Of a DNA stretch of 64,000 nucleotides, positions 36,406 through 50,000 are shown one piece after another. Both the position numbers and the translations under genes were made by a program. The first letter of the stretch is position 1, and each line of letters starts with the position of its first letter. The DNA is from Nymphaea colorata (taxonomy: Eukaryota > Streptophyta > Magnoliopsida > Nymphaeales > Nymphaeaceae): NCBI RefSeq assembly GCF_008831285.2, contig NC_045148.1, forward strand, positions 10,699,183-10,763,182, written 5' to 3'. Below the pieces are notes generated by a model. The model did no database searches and was not told the DNA's origin. It worked only from the letters and a program-made list of their open reading frames with translations.

Positions 36406-39400
36406 ATGCATGGACGATATTCCTTTCTTCATCAATTGCTAGAATCAGATTCCAAGATCTCTTCAGCTAATGTTGAGATACTGAGTTCCATGGATGCCCA
36501 TTGTGGGCATTGCAGAACATCATCTGATGATGTCATGTCTGGATGTCATGATGTTTCACATCTTGCTTCTTTATCCCACAACCTATTGAGCTTATACGAC
36601 ACTGTGATGCATCCAACTGGGGTTCGTCTAAATGATGCATTGAATGAAAGCAATCTTGCTGCTGCCTGTTCCATATGCCCAATGCATCAGCAGCAAGCTT
36701 CCTGTAGTTTAGGTGACACAGCTTGGGCTCATTTGCCAGCAAGCTCAGTGGCAATCAAAGACAAAGGTCCATGCTTGAGACTGCTGCGTGATGATGTGAC
36801 CAAGGCAAATCCTTTGATAATTGATTCCTCATCCCAAATTCCTGTTGGAATTCCAAGATATATTGTTTTACCTTTTTCTCCTATGAAGGATAAATGTGGA
36901 AGCTCCTTCCTTTCAGAGACAGCAACCTGTTCTCCAGCAAAGCTATCACATGATTATCATGTCAAACTGCTTGGATCTACAGTTGCACAGGCAGAAATAG
37001 AAAACCATGCATACTTTTCCAACAATGCTGGAAGGCCTTCAAAAACATGTTCTGATAACAAAGACATAGTGGAGGCTGGGATTGCCAATAGCTTCATGGT
37101 AAGGATCTTATTTTTGTTGGCGGACCTCATAATTGTTGGACAAATAATAATAGTCCATAATTGGCTCAATCGTCTTCACATTGTGACGTTTATGGACCAT
37201 TATGATCTCAAACAGAATTTTTGTCCATGTTTTGATTAACGTCAGCAGGAAATTTGAAATTCCTTTTTCTTTTGTTCACTTGGAAACAGGATCGACATGA
37301 GGGAAATCCTACTGTTTTTGAACCTCATCCAACTGCATCGATTATCACATCTGATGCAACAGGAAGATGTTTGAGTTTGCGAAAATGTCCAACGACCAAT
37401 TCGCGCAGTTCAGATGAGCGGGTAAATGTCAATATCTGTTATTTTGTGAAGTTTAAGTTGTGGATCTCTATCACCTCACCCTGTCACAGAAACTCATTTT
37501 CTAGCAATCAGATTGTCTTTAATGTTGAATAATTTTCAGTCACGATGTAGCTACTTACTCCTGAAACCTGATTCTGTTCATATGCTTGTCTTGATTCCTG
37601 TGTTTACTGGTGACAGAAGCGCAGACAGAGAATTTCAAAAGCATTGAAAGCAATGCGTGAACTCCTTCCTAGTTCTGAAAATGTGAGAATTACTGCCCTG
37701 TGCCATTGGTCAAGGTTGTGCTACGTCTTCATTTTTTTCATAGTTCATGCAAACTTCTATGGACCATTGCTGACAATCATTAGAAATTGTTAACCTTTTT
37801 TGCTCTTAAGTGTTCCAGCCCATGATGAAGGTTGCATTTTTCTTGGCCTCACTTGGTCATGTTATGGCCTTTATTCTGTCTCCACTGATTGATCACTATT
37901 ATCAACATTTGTTGACCATTTTCATGTAAACTTGTATGTAGGTCATTCCCTTGGAGCATGTACATGCTACCAGCTTTTATGGTATCGAATATTGGGCATA
38001 TATGCAGATATAGCTTATGTGTACTTTTAACTTACCTGTGGCATTAGACAAAAAACCGTGTGCCATCTTTTCACACAAGCACATGCATCTGAATTATGTA
38101 ATTCCTTCTGCTGCTTTTCAGTAGGTATTTGGATTTCTTTTCCATAATTCAACATATCAAATATGATTAGAATTCTGATTATTTCCATTGTAAAGGCCAA
38201 GAATAATAATTTAGGCACTCTTAATTTTTCCTTATTTCTGCTGCTCGGAAAAATTCTGTCGGTGGTTCACACATCACTATACATATTACTTCCTGTCTGT
38301 TTATTATTTCATGTGAACCATGTTTTTCTTTGATTTGCTATCCGCTAATTGTTTATTGTTGACTGCCGCAAACTTCTACTTGGGATGTAGGGTAATCAAA
38401 TATCTGTGCTAGATGATGTCATTGACTATGTTAAAGTTTTGCAGCTTCAAACAAAGGTGACTATTTTTTCTGCTTAATGTTCATTTTTGTGCTAAATTTC
38501 AAGAGTTTGCGAAGGCAGGGACAAGTATCACATATAAAAGGTTCTTGCATAGATTTTTCTATGCAAGGAAAAATGACTTTTCTAGGTTTTTAGAATGTTC
38601 AATGCTTATCTCTAAAAATTTCCTTTTTGGGTTGTATTGAAATGTGCAATTTTTTAACTTTTTCTTACTTGTACATGAACGAAACGTGATCTTGCAGGTC
38701 TTAAGTCAAACGAGGCTGCTTAGTGATCTGTCTGAGGACACGCTGGTGTATCTTGAGGTGTGAATAGTGTTAGCTTGTGGGGCCTTTTCTCTATTGAGAA
38801 ATGATCATCATGAAAATTTTGGAAATTACAATTTTTCTATTTCACATTGAGTGGTTTATGTTATTACATCTCTTATATTAACTGTTAATACATCTTTTTA
38901 TGCAAAGCAATTATTGGCCATTTTTCCCTGGATATTTCACTTTCAATCTCAATAAGGACAGCTTTGAGATTTGTCTTACGTTTGAAGACTGTGCTGTCAA
39001 AATTGAACGTCAATCTGACTGTTTACTGTGTCGATAAAGTTGCTGCTACCTTGCCAATCAAACTATACAATGTGGATCACCTTATTGCTTTGTACTTAGT
39101 TGATTGTGTTGCTTACTAGTGTTTGAATTGAATTAACTGGCTCGAGAACTCATCACCGAGAAATTGGAATCACAAACTTATTGCTTGGTTCGAAACCTTA
39201 AGTCTATTAAGTCTCAAGTCTGTCTTCTTTTTTCTTTCTTTTGTCCAGTATTGAACCCAATCTGCGACAGCCTTGAAATTTATCTTAGGACTAAAAACTC
39301 TGCAATAAGTTCCTCTAAAGTTGGTTTCAACTTTGATTGTTTCCTGTGTCCGTAAGGCTGGGAGCTTGCGAGCAGCAGCATGCTGATGAATTTGTTAAAA

Positions 39401-39767
39401 GTACTTACCAGGAGAAATCAGCTGGATGATCTTATCCTGGCATCAGTTTATGTATTATGAACATTGAGTTAGCTTTCTTTCTTGAAGGAGAAAAAAAAAT
39501 TGGTTCCAAAGATTTTTTTTTTAAATTTCTGCTGAAGCAATCTCCTCTTTAATCTTTTCTGGCATTTTAACTTTGCAGCTTTTTCTTTGCTGAATGCAGG
39601 GCTTTGGTCATTTCTCACGTACTGAACCTGAAAGCAGTGATGCCATTGAGAACATAATTGATAACTTGATGAAATCTGACATGCCTGCAGCAATCCAATC
39701 GTTGCAACGCAAGGGCTTACATCTTTTGCCTTGGTCATCGGCAGATTGTTTCAAGAATGCTTCGTGA
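36406..39767 (+). CDS. bHLH transcription factor, UNE12/LRL-like
   Basis: Nuclear DNA-binding regulator. Six coding exons: 36406-37098, 37290-37421, 37617-37682, 38391-38456, 38698-38757, 39600-39767, giving 394 residues from the first ATG. The bHLH domain lies at about residues 267-325: ERKRRQRI in the basic region, then helix 1, a short loop and helix 2 (SVLDDVIDYVKVLQLQTKVL). The C-terminal AAIQSLQRKGL stretch resembles the UNE12/LRL group (bHLH7, 59, 66, 69, 82). Glu9 and Arg13 of the canonical basic region are kept but His5 is replaced by Arg, so E-box binding may differ. The long N-terminal part has no domain I know. The open frame reaches back to 36376; a splice acceptor at 36391 may mean an upstream exon, so the true start is uncertain. 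Confidence 0.85.
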
Positions 39768-39909
39768 TTGCAGAAAGCAGGCCTTTAGTGGTTTATGCTA
39801 AGTTTTGGGCGTGATATGCTACTCTCCATTTGTTTGGTATCCGGTGTCTTACGGATCTCGACTCCATCAATTGTGCATTGCGGACGTTTTTGTTCTTGGG
39901 CATTTCCAT

Positions 39910-40722
39910 CACTATAAAAAGTTACCCATTATCGACAGCCAAGTAAAGATGTTTTTGGTGTTGGTAAAAATTTTACTGACGTTTCTCCTGAACGTGGATG
40001 AAAGTTTCGATGGTGGTGAAAACTTTCGTCGACATCTTCTCTTCACACTTCGGTGAAAATCATGATCACCAATGTTAGCTGAACGTCGGTTAGGAAGTTA
40101 TTACCGACATCTGTCGGGCATTGGTAATACGATTAGTGACAAGGGTGCATCTGAACGCGGCTGATCGTTGGTGATAATCTTCACCACATCGTTGACAATC
40201 ATTATCGATGATCAAGCAGACGGCGGTAAAAGTTTGTGCGACGTCAATCTTTTGCATTGTGAAAGTATTACGGATGCCATTTCAAAAGTCGATAAAGATT
40301 TATATTTTTTTTTCAAATAATGATTATTTAAAATTCTGAAAATTGGAAATACATTTGTCGACAGATATTTGCGTACAATACCAACTGACGAACATGGTAA
40401 GGCAAAGTCACGTAATGTCTGTATCTGTCCATTGTAGTAATAAATACATACAGCAAGAAATTTTGTGGGCTAGAATCTAGATACAAACAACATATCCTTA
40501 TGTCATCACTCCAGCCAACTTTCAAAACAAATATATACAACAGAACAGAACAAATGTATTTAACAGAACAGTTAAAACAATATTACCAACGCGAGCACAA
40601 GGTGGTGTCGCTGAGCCTGAAATCAATATTTTTACCTAAGGCTACTTCTGTAAAAAGTAACTTTCACCCACAGCCATGTCGCCTGCGTCGTCGATGTCAT
40701 GTTTTTTTTTGTTTTTGTAGTG
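39910..40722. mobile_element. Candidate non-autonomous CACTA element, 813 bp
   Basis: The left end reads cactataaaaagttaccc and the right end, reverse complemented, reads cactacaaaaacaaaaaa, the CACTA(C)AA(A/G)AAA ends typical of plant CACTA transposons. Next to the left end are repeated short words around 'cgtcggt', 'cgacat' and 'ttggtaa', like CACTA subterminal repeats, and the right end shows 'gcgtcgtcgatgtc'. The 3-bp flanks are cat and cgt, one mismatch. No transposase frame is present. Old or mis-delimited insertion; family assignment is inference. Confidence 0.45.
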
Positions 40723-41230
40723 CGTACATGTTGAAAATGTAAATAACTGATCATCAATTCTAAAGCAAAGACAGTCCGTGCACTCGCTTTTCTGCACAAC
40801 ATCGTCTGCAAACCTTGGAAAGGTTGATTTTGAGTCTCTATTGTCGGTAAGAAGGATGGTGATTCGTTCGTTCGCACCTGAGAATGAGATTGAGATCGAC
40901 GTGCCTACCTCTGTTCCATGACTATTATATTTTGTCTTGCTCAAACCGTGAACCATGGGGTTTGCAGCATAGTTGGCAAACCCAGCCATCCGACTTGAAA
41001 ATCATCTGAGTCGGATCTGGATTGTTTACTTACTGGATCACAGGTTATGATCCAAGCGATCCACACTAAGACTCGGCTGATTCGGTTGACTCGGCCGAAT
41101 CAGGTCCAATTTGAGTTATGGTGATATAAAACTAAATTAATGGTAAAAATTGATTTTGATTCTTTTTGTTTTCTTGAATCAGTATGTAAAGACCAAAAAA
41201 AGGAGGGAGGAAGCTTAATTGATTTGTTAT

Positions 41231-41261
<31 letters not shown>

Positions 41262-44120
41262 TATATATATATTCATTCGGCAAACCCCCAAACCCAAAAC
41301 CCCAAACCAGTCTTGTCCTTTCTCTCGATGCCGCGAAGGTGATTGGGAAAAAATCAGAAAGAAAGACAGTGCTAGAGTCTGGTAACTCGGTTGCTTGTCA
41401 ATGGTCCGATTCTTACGAGTCGAGTCAATTCACTGACCCGCTGACCCACTTGGCTGCTGATCCATGTCCGATTCCTGAGTTTGCCAAGGTTTGCAGTTTG
41501 TGCAAAGCCGGGACAGCCTTCACCAGTAGGCAGTGTTCCTGAATTCAAACATCATTATCGACTCTTATGGCGCAGAGCTCCTAAGTGAAGGCTTGCCCAA
41601 GTCCATGAGAAGCCTTAACCTCTGAGTTGTACGCTGTTGAGGAGTAGGTGAAGCCAGCACTGGCTACGTCTCTTAACTTAACTGGGTTTTCTATTCTCGA
41701 CGAACAAGTGATGAGAAAGAAGTCTAGAAGGCAGTCATTCTCAAGTTGCCATCGTATATAAGCCCTACAATTGGAGGTGTTTCGATTAAAGGAATTGTTT
41801 AGGATTGGAAGCCGTTCACATCCATTTGATCCAAGTGGTTCTGCCATTATACAAACAGTTGAAGGTTAACCTCTTAGAAGAAATTGCAGCCATGTATCAT
41901 TGGCCAGCTCTCTTTTGGATAGATGGTTAGATAAGGACCAGCAATAATTGCTTCTGATTCCTTGAGAGATGTTGGACCTTTTCTATTGGATGTTTTCTTC
42001 ACTGGTTACATGATATAATGATCTGGGTTGTTGATGGTTTGGTTTGACATGGGTCCTACTTGTAACAAACATGCTCTCTTGGTTTGGTGGTGATAAGAAT
42101 CCAGTTAGAACCTTAGGGTCTGATGAATATGTTATAAGAAATTCGTCAGCATGACATAGCTCTGCTAGTGTGTTTGGTGCTGTTGAGAGGGCCAGCTAAT
42201 TAATGCATGATCGTAGATTTTGTTGTGCTGCCGTTTGAGATCTACCATTATCAATTTATCACCTCTAGTTCGGATCTGTCCTCGATTCACGTGGATCAGA
42301 TGGGATTTCGATCTTTGGGCACTTGTATATCTAATGTATTAGGCACATGGTATCAACAGAAGAGGACCTAATCACATGATCTCTTTGGAGCCACAACTGC
42401 CCTGTGCTTTGGTACATGTGATGATAATTGATTGGTTTTGTTCATATTTTTGGTATCCGGCTCCTTCCCACCAAACACGAACTTTTTTTTACTATATGGG
42501 TAACATGCCAATTTGATCATTGTCTAAACATGTGATGTCTTCTATTTGTAATCATATTCGCCAACTGAGCGAATACGGTGCAGATATCGATCAACTTCTA
42601 AGTTTGGTTTTAATAATATATGGCCGCCAATTTAAGAGGATGCTACTAGCTTCAACAATTTGCTCTAACTAACAAACATCAAATTGCAAGGGAGTCTCCT
42701 CTTTGTGCCATCTGTTTCAATTTTAATTAGCATAAGCTTGCAACTTGAAGCGGGGATCTAGCAGATGATCAGGTTCCATAGTGTGGATCTCGAGAGGAAA
42801 GGCGATTGAATAATTGCATTTTTATCATGTTCCTAAGTGAGCAAGATGAGTATTTCATTCTATTTCGAGAATAAAGGCGAAGTCTAAACCCCTCGTCTTC
42901 TTAGGGTGCATGACCTCTATCAGTCTCATTCTTGCTTGTCAGTAGCACTCCTTTTGCCGCATACAGTCAATAACTTCAGGATTTGAAATGGAAATTGGTC
43001 ATTTACCATCTCTGCCCCCTGACCGTTGTACCTATGTTTAATTTTTGCAGTTACAGCGGTATTGTAGCACCATGTGTTCATGGTCAGTTCCCTGATATTC
43101 ATGCAACTCTGATTCTTCAATTGATTCGAATGTTGAAACGTTGGGTACACTTAATAGAGTTTGTATTGTGTATATGTCAATCCTACCTTACTGGTGGGAT
43201 CAAATTGCAACAATCTTTTGCAAGATGAATTTCAGGCCCTCCCAACATGAACAACTTGCAGAAGTGAGTGCGATAGTCAAATAGTTTGGTGAAAATATGG
43301 AGCAGAACGAGCTAGATTATGACTTACCGTGTGAAGGAAAACTTTTCTTTTGGGACAAAACCATAAGATTCCCCTCCATTTTTCTTCAAGATTAATGTGT
43401 CACCAAGAGAGTCGGTGTTCTGAAGTATAGACGGGGCAAACCGAGTTACAGCGATAGGTGGTTAACTAAATCTTTTTTTGAAACTTTGAGTGCGTTTTCT
43501 ATTGTTTGGCCAAAAGATAACCAGTTCCTTTGTAAAATTTTCATTCTAATGTTGTCTGATTGTTGCCGGTGGGTGGGGGCGATACTATTTTGCATGTGAA
43601 CCTCAAATCCTTTGCAAATTTCCATTTGGGTTGCGACAAATTTGCTCTTGTAGAAGACAAAATCAAATAAGATAAAGAATATTGGGAAGCAAACAGGTTA
43701 CTTGGAAACACATGAATAGAAACTACATGATATGAGATCTATCTACAGATCTGCTGCCAGAAGGTTGCAGCTCAGAATATTACAAGACAAGAAACACAGA
43801 GGCCCATGCATACGCAAACACACAACCGAACCGAGATTAAGTAGCCTGTTGTTTCATACAACAAGCATCACCGGACCGACATACATCTTCCTGACAGACT
43901 TGTCAATTTACTGATACTGGCAGAAAAATGAGCGCCGATCTTGGTGGTGGTGTTTCACATTGATAAACTACAACACTGGATGACTTTGGTGACGGTCTAT
44001 CTTTTATTTCTTATAGACTAAGATGCTTACTTACCCTGAGGATTGCCGAGGACTAGGCCCCTCTACCATTCTTCATGACGAAGATGGTTCTCTTCACATG
44101 GCTTCCTGCAATGCCGGCTT
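40723..44120. other. Intergenic, no gene seen
   Basis: Includes (CA)n/(TA)n tracts at about 41240-41272. The frame at 41219-41542 runs through the microsatellite and ends without a domain. Small frames at 41581-41847 and 43732-43914 have no family match. The end of the region probably includes the 3' UTR of the minus-strand gene at 44121. Confidence 0.5.
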
Positions 44121-44555
44121 TCAGAAGAAATCAACTCTGGCTTTCTTGTGAACTTGGATGGTTCCTTTCCTGTGGTTTCTGCAGATCCTGATCTCCGAGT
44201 GGCTTCTCATGTCCTCAAGGCTCACATACTGCTGCTTCACCATCTTGGTGTAGTCGCTGCTGTCATGGATCCAAATATATGGCTGGAAGATCTCGTTGCG
44301 GTGGAAGGTCATGACCATGGCTGCTCCATTAGGCATGTTATAGGTGTTGTATATGTGCTTACTCCCCAGCTTCTTCGAGCAGCCTGGCTGCACCGTGTAA
44401 GACCTCTTCAGCGTTGATCCCACCCTTATCTGCAGATCTATGGCCCTGTCGGTGTGGTTCACGAACCGCGTGGTGAAGGTGGTGGCGGCGGGGGTGGTGG
44501 CGGTGGGCTGAGGAATGCAGAAGGCAGCCATGGTAGGGAAACCCAGTTGCTTCAT
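44121..44555 (-). CDS. Small conserved-looking protein of unknown function
   Basis: Single-exon frame of 144 residues, or 136 from the second ATG at 44531, which has a strong ACCATGG context and is the more likely start. I do not recognise the family. The sequence looks like a real protein: a short Ala/Thr/Pro-rich N-terminus, then a probable beta-rich domain (FTTRFVNHTDRAIDL, YTVQPGCSKKLGS), an aromatic patch with YIWIHDSSDYTKMVKQQY at about 93-110, SLEDMRSHSEIRI, and a basic C-terminus. No signal peptide or membrane segment is seen. It is GC-richer than its flanks and isolated from other genes. A beta-sandwich adaptor or stress-related protein is possible, but that is a guess. Confidence 0.6.
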   Translation of the reverse strand: MKQLGFPTMAAFCIPQPTATTPAATTFTTRFVNHTDRAIDLQIRVGSTLKRSYTVQPGCSKKLGSKHIYNTYNMPNGAAMVMTFHRNEIFQPYIWIHDSSDYTKMVKQQYVSLEDMRSHSEIRICRNHRKGTIQVHKKARVDFF

Positions 44556-47025
44556 TGGAGCTTTTTACTTGAAATGCTGCTATAGGCAGGCAGGCGGGGG
44601 AAAGACCTTGGGTTTTGTTTTATTTTGTGGAAGGCCTTGATGCCTGGACAAACCCGTCGTCTTTCTTTCAGCTTGAGGTACAATAAGACATTAAAAAAGA
44701 CATTAAAAAGGGGAGGAAAGAGCGACAAGGATGGCGTAAGAGTAACACTGACGAATATTTGATGAGATCGAGTTCAATTGCATGTGGACGAAACGGTCTT
44801 CGCTTCGAGAGTGACGAAATGACGCTATTAATGTCTTCACCCGTCATGCAACACGAGATTTTATGAAGAGAGAGAGGGAGAGAGTTGTTTTCATCCACCA
44901 CGCAGGACAAGATATTATGTGGACACACACAGAGAGAGAGAGAGAGAGAGAATATTTGGGAAGAAGGATCCCTGATGTCTTTGCACTTTGCAGCTCGTGC
45001 CTGCACATTGTTTCAAACAAATTAGGCTGTCGTGGCGAATTTATTGTAGATGTCTAAGTCACATTCCTAGAAAATTTGTCTTCTGATTGGAAAAACTTTC
45101 TTCCTGATAGATGAAAAAGTTAATAATCTATTTTTCAGATTAATTTAGCTTAAGATTCAGGGTGCACCGGTGCAGGGGAGGCGTAATTCCCTCTTCAGCA
45201 AGATCTGAGAGATAAAACTTATCTTGTATTCTTTACAGAATGACGTTTAACAGCTGCCCATGAGGACATGGTAATGAATTATTGGTGAACGTCACCTAGT
45301 TGATCAACTATCACAAGCTCCAAATTCGTGGGGACAGCCCTTGCCCAGAATCCAGACAGTATCCATTAATTCTGACAGCAGAAGAAACCTTCTTGAAGAA
45401 TAAAAAAGAAGTTTCATAGCTGGTCGGTTTTTGGAGTAATTATTAGCATATCTTTCTAATATGATCCGTTTCAGAGATTGCATTGGCAGGGATGGAGTTA
45501 CTTGAACTGTCGATCAGTCTGAGTGAGCAGGTGACTTCTCTTCTGCAAATGCAGCCGCATGGAAATGACAGAAAACGCTTGTAGGTGGCTTTGTAACTTT
45601 TGTAGTTAAAATTACTATATGTAATAAATGCACCAGCAGGTTTCAATATACTTGCAGGTGGCACTGACCATGGTCAACTTTACAGTAAAAAATCGTAGAT
45701 ACAGATAACAATTACTGCACCAACAGGTACGTGTACATTTCTTGGTTGGCCACTTTTACTTTTGTAGTTAAAAAATTAGGAGATATACCAATAACTGCAC
45801 CGGCATCTTTGTTTTTGAAGTTCACGCTGGTGGGAATTGTGCCTTCTTCCAATTAACAGCAGAATCTTGCAATCACCTGTTTCTCTAGCATGATTTACCT
45901 TACAGTTGAGAGCATAATGTAGTTGAGATCTTGTGATATCAGCCAATTTATACGTACTGTCTAACCAATTAGGGTGTATTTGGATTCATCTTCAAAACGA
46001 CGTTTGCTTCTCAAACATCGTTGCCGTTGGTTAATCAACTTGACATCTTCCACTTCATGTTACAATGTCTGATTGAATGATGGTTTCTTTTATCCCCATT
46101 TTTTATGCCTGCGGTCCCCATTATACAATGAAGGAAATATCTTTCAACACAGTGTGGCTGAGATTTGGAACTAGTGGAGCCACTTGTTTTCCAATGAAAT
46201 AACTTTGCCGCTTTTCTGAATGGCGAGACGTGGGCATCATAATTCATAAGCGAAGAACTTTGAAAGTTGTTCAGCAAAATGATTAAGACAACGAGGAGAC
46301 AATGGAGAATGGAAGATGATACACCAGAAAGAAGCTCACTAATCAGTGTAAAATGAAATTGGTGCTCCTTTATCTTTTTGAAAGGCAAAAAGATTCCACT
46401 AAGGTTCCCAAAATGGCTGCCAAAGTGATAACTTTAATCAACACGCCTATAATTGCCTGCAGGAGACCAAATTCTTTGGGGAATCAAATCTTTTCTTGGC
46501 TGAATTACATTTTGAAATGGATTTATCATGTCTGTTTTCATTTACTCCTGCCCAAAATGTATTCGAATGCTCATACTGGTGATTATTGATTAACAAACTC
46601 AATAGCAGGGACTTAAACACTCTCAAAAATTGCAAAATTGGTTTGACAACGTATATAATTTGCGTACCTCATGGTGAGAACGTATGCAGAAACCTGATGG
46701 CACACAGCCGGAAGTGCCAATAAGAAAATGTTCCTTCCAACAAACATAAAATCACTTTCCACCCCCACCAAAAAACTTCGCTTCAATGGCTTCCTTGAAT
46801 GGATTTCTGTAAAAAAAAATAACTGCCCTTTCTTTATCAGCGTACTCTCCAGAAAAAGAAGGGACTGTGCTGCTTTATATTTTTATAAATTTAACTCTGT
46901 ACAATACAGCTTCCAACTTCTGATCTATTTCACCAGCAAACCTCCTTCCCTATCACGAGTAAGTCTGCCCCTACTCAAACCCCAGCGAGAGACAGAGAGA
47001 GAACATACAATCAATGTATAGTTTG
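44556..47025. other. Intergenic, no gene; GA tracts
   Basis: Promoter of the 44121-44555 gene and 3' side of the VTT-domain gene. GA microsatellites lie at about 44866-44885 and 44931-44951. Around 45580-45810 related words (tttgtagttaaaa, ctgcacc) recur as weak repeats. Small frames here have no recognisable domains. Confidence 0.5.
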
Positions 47026-50000
47026 TCAATTTTCATGTCCATCAATCGAAGGGTCAATCTTGATTATGAGAGGCTGGTAGAGATCCACGGAGGGATTAAC
47101 GGAAACTGGCAGCTGAGATGACGGCTCATCGTCATTCACGCCCACTTCGTTTTCCATCAAGGCTTTCTCCAAACTACATTTTGCTACTTTAGTAACGCAC
47201 ACCATCAGAACAACTGAGAGAAAATCAAGTTTTCTAAACTGATCAAGTTCAGATTCGTATGTCTGAGCCTCAATTTAGGAAACGATACAGTTAAAGCTAG
47301 TGCTCTTGAGAAGTTACCAGAAAGCACGATCCCAGATGCAAGTATTACCTGCATTAGTGTCAAAGGACACTCGTCAGCAAATTTATCTTTGTTGTTTACC
47401 GTAGTATTTGGATAATGAAACTCAGCCTATATAAATGAGATTTGTAAATTGATAAATATGGAAATAGAAGTGCAGACAGCCAAAAGTTTACCCACCTTGA
47501 ATCAAGCAGCAATTAATAGCTGCTTTCCTCATCGGCGCAAAGTATAGTATCAGGTATGTTCACGTCATTTGTATGACATCTCACAAAACAGGTATAGAGC
47601 ACAAAACAACGACGTTCAAAGGATTATAAATGCCAACAAAATGCATAAAGCCAGCCAAAATAGCAATCACTGATTACAAAAAGTCACCAATGTGATGCAC
47701 TTTGACAGGACTATTATGGACAAGAACTCTTTAGGTTCTTAGAATATGCAGAGACCATGCCATAATCTTTCTATACAGAAAAAAAGAACCCAAGGCAAGG
47801 AAATTGGAACCTTCATATAAGATCCTTTTTCCAAAACTGGAAGATGAAAAAATCTGTGATTCTTTAAAATGCAAGTAAATGGTTGTAAGACATGACATGC
47901 AAGACAAAGTCGCAGTCGATTTCACACAGGAAAAGCAAGCATTATAGCCTTACCCAACGCATAGTAGAAATTTGATTCCAATTATGTGTCGTATCAGATA
48001 GGTCCTTCAAAGTTGTGCCGACGTATACCAATGCCAAAGTTATAGGCTGCAGTGGAACCAAATTTGTAATCATCAGCCATTTCGAAAAAAGAAAAGCTAC
48101 AGAGCAGAAAGGGAAATAGTGATACTCAACGGTCGGAAACTCAGCAACCCATTATAGAACTCCGTGGCACAGTTTTCATCAAATCCATTGTAAAGTACAA
48201 TTAGATGGAGAAAGCTTGAATCTTTCATCCAGTTGTTTTCCATGGTCAAACAAAAAGGGATTATCATCAGAATGTCTTTAACACGATTAAAGACCAAATA
48301 ACTTCTGGTTTTTCGAGATGCTAAAATGGTAAAAAGAGAATAAGGGTACATAAATGTTACGCCAGGCTCTTAGGCATGACCAGACTCTAGACTTTGCACC
48401 TTGAGAACCTAGGCAGATCCATTAAATCGTTAACTACATAGAGAGAGAGTACCATCATTCCCAACCATGAAGCCATCATGTATTCCCCTGTGCTAACAGG
48501 AGTCATGGACAGCAGGTAGTTCAACATGTTAAATGGAAGCAAAGGGGCAAGCCGGAGCAGCAGTACTATCTGCAAGAAAATAATTAACAAACAAGATCAA
48601 CATATAAATATAGGATCATTTCTGATCCATTAGATCTCACTGCCAGATAATTTCTGGTGTGAAGATGTGGCCTATTATCTTCCCCATATGCTCAAATGCA
48701 GAGAGTAAATTGATTATCAATGAAGGACGCAAGAAAGATGAGGCAACCAAAGATTCCACACAGAATATGATTAATGTTCACGTAAGTTTTTGAGAATAAA
48801 AACCTTGAAACCCGATCTCTGAATTGCGGTATCTATAGCCTGAAATTGCTGACAATCTTTCAGCTTTGATATGGCCAGTCGCCTTCCAATCTGCATAAGT
48901 ACCAAATAGGCGATTAACCTTCAAGGAGAGAAAGAGAAAGCAGATTATCAGTGTAGAAACAAAATGTGCACGAGAGAAGAAGAAAGCACACGGATGTAAC
49001 GTGGAAAACCCTCGACTCGAGGGAAGAAAAACCACGGGTGAGGAGGTCTGGTGCCCACTAGCCTCCAGACACTCTCTCTCTTCAACACTTCATTAACACA
49101 AAGATTAGGGTTTACAGAAGTATAAGTAGTCCTAATTAGGACAAACCGGATCGGGTACGGATCCGGACCCGAACAACAAAACCCGTCAACACTCCCCCTC
49201 AAGTTGGGCATACATATCAAACATGCCCAACTTGGATACATTTCTCTCAAATGGAGTTACACTTAAGGCCTTGGTTAGGACATCAGCAGTTTGGTCTTCA
49301 GACTTCATGTAAGGTAGCGTTAATTCCTTAGCATCAATTCTTTCTCTGATGAAGTGACGGTCGATCTCCACATGCTTTGTTCGATCATGAAGAACCGGGT
49401 TGTTAGCCAAGTTAATTGCAGACTTATTATCACAATACATCCTCATAGGCCCTTCAATCTCTATTCCAATATCTGTCAGTAAGATCTTCAGCCATAACAA
49501 TTCTGATACCCCAGTAGCCACAGCCCTATATTCAGCCTCTGCACTCGAGCGGGAACACACATCTTGTCTCTTGCTTCTCCAAACAACCAAATTTCCCCCC
49601 AAGTAGACGCAGTATCCTGAAGTAGATCTTCTGGTGTCAACACAGCCTGCCCAGTCTGCATCAGAATACCCTTCAACTTCAATAGATCTTTGTTGCACAT
49701 ATAGAAGTCCCTTTCCGGGATTCTTCTTCAAGTAGCACAAAATTCTATCTACAGCCTTCAAGTGCATATCTGTAGGTGCATGCATGAACTGGCTCATCAC
49801 ATTTACAGCAAATGTGATATCAGGTCTAGTCAGAGTGAGATAAATCAGTTTGCCAACTAGACGTTGATATCTCCCTTTAGCTTCTTCACCCAACAGTTCT
49901 CCATCTTTGCTACCAAGTTTATGCCCAGCATCTATAGGAGTAGAGGCTGGTCTGCATCCCAGTTTTCCTGTCTCCTTTAGTAGATCCAGGGTATACTTCC

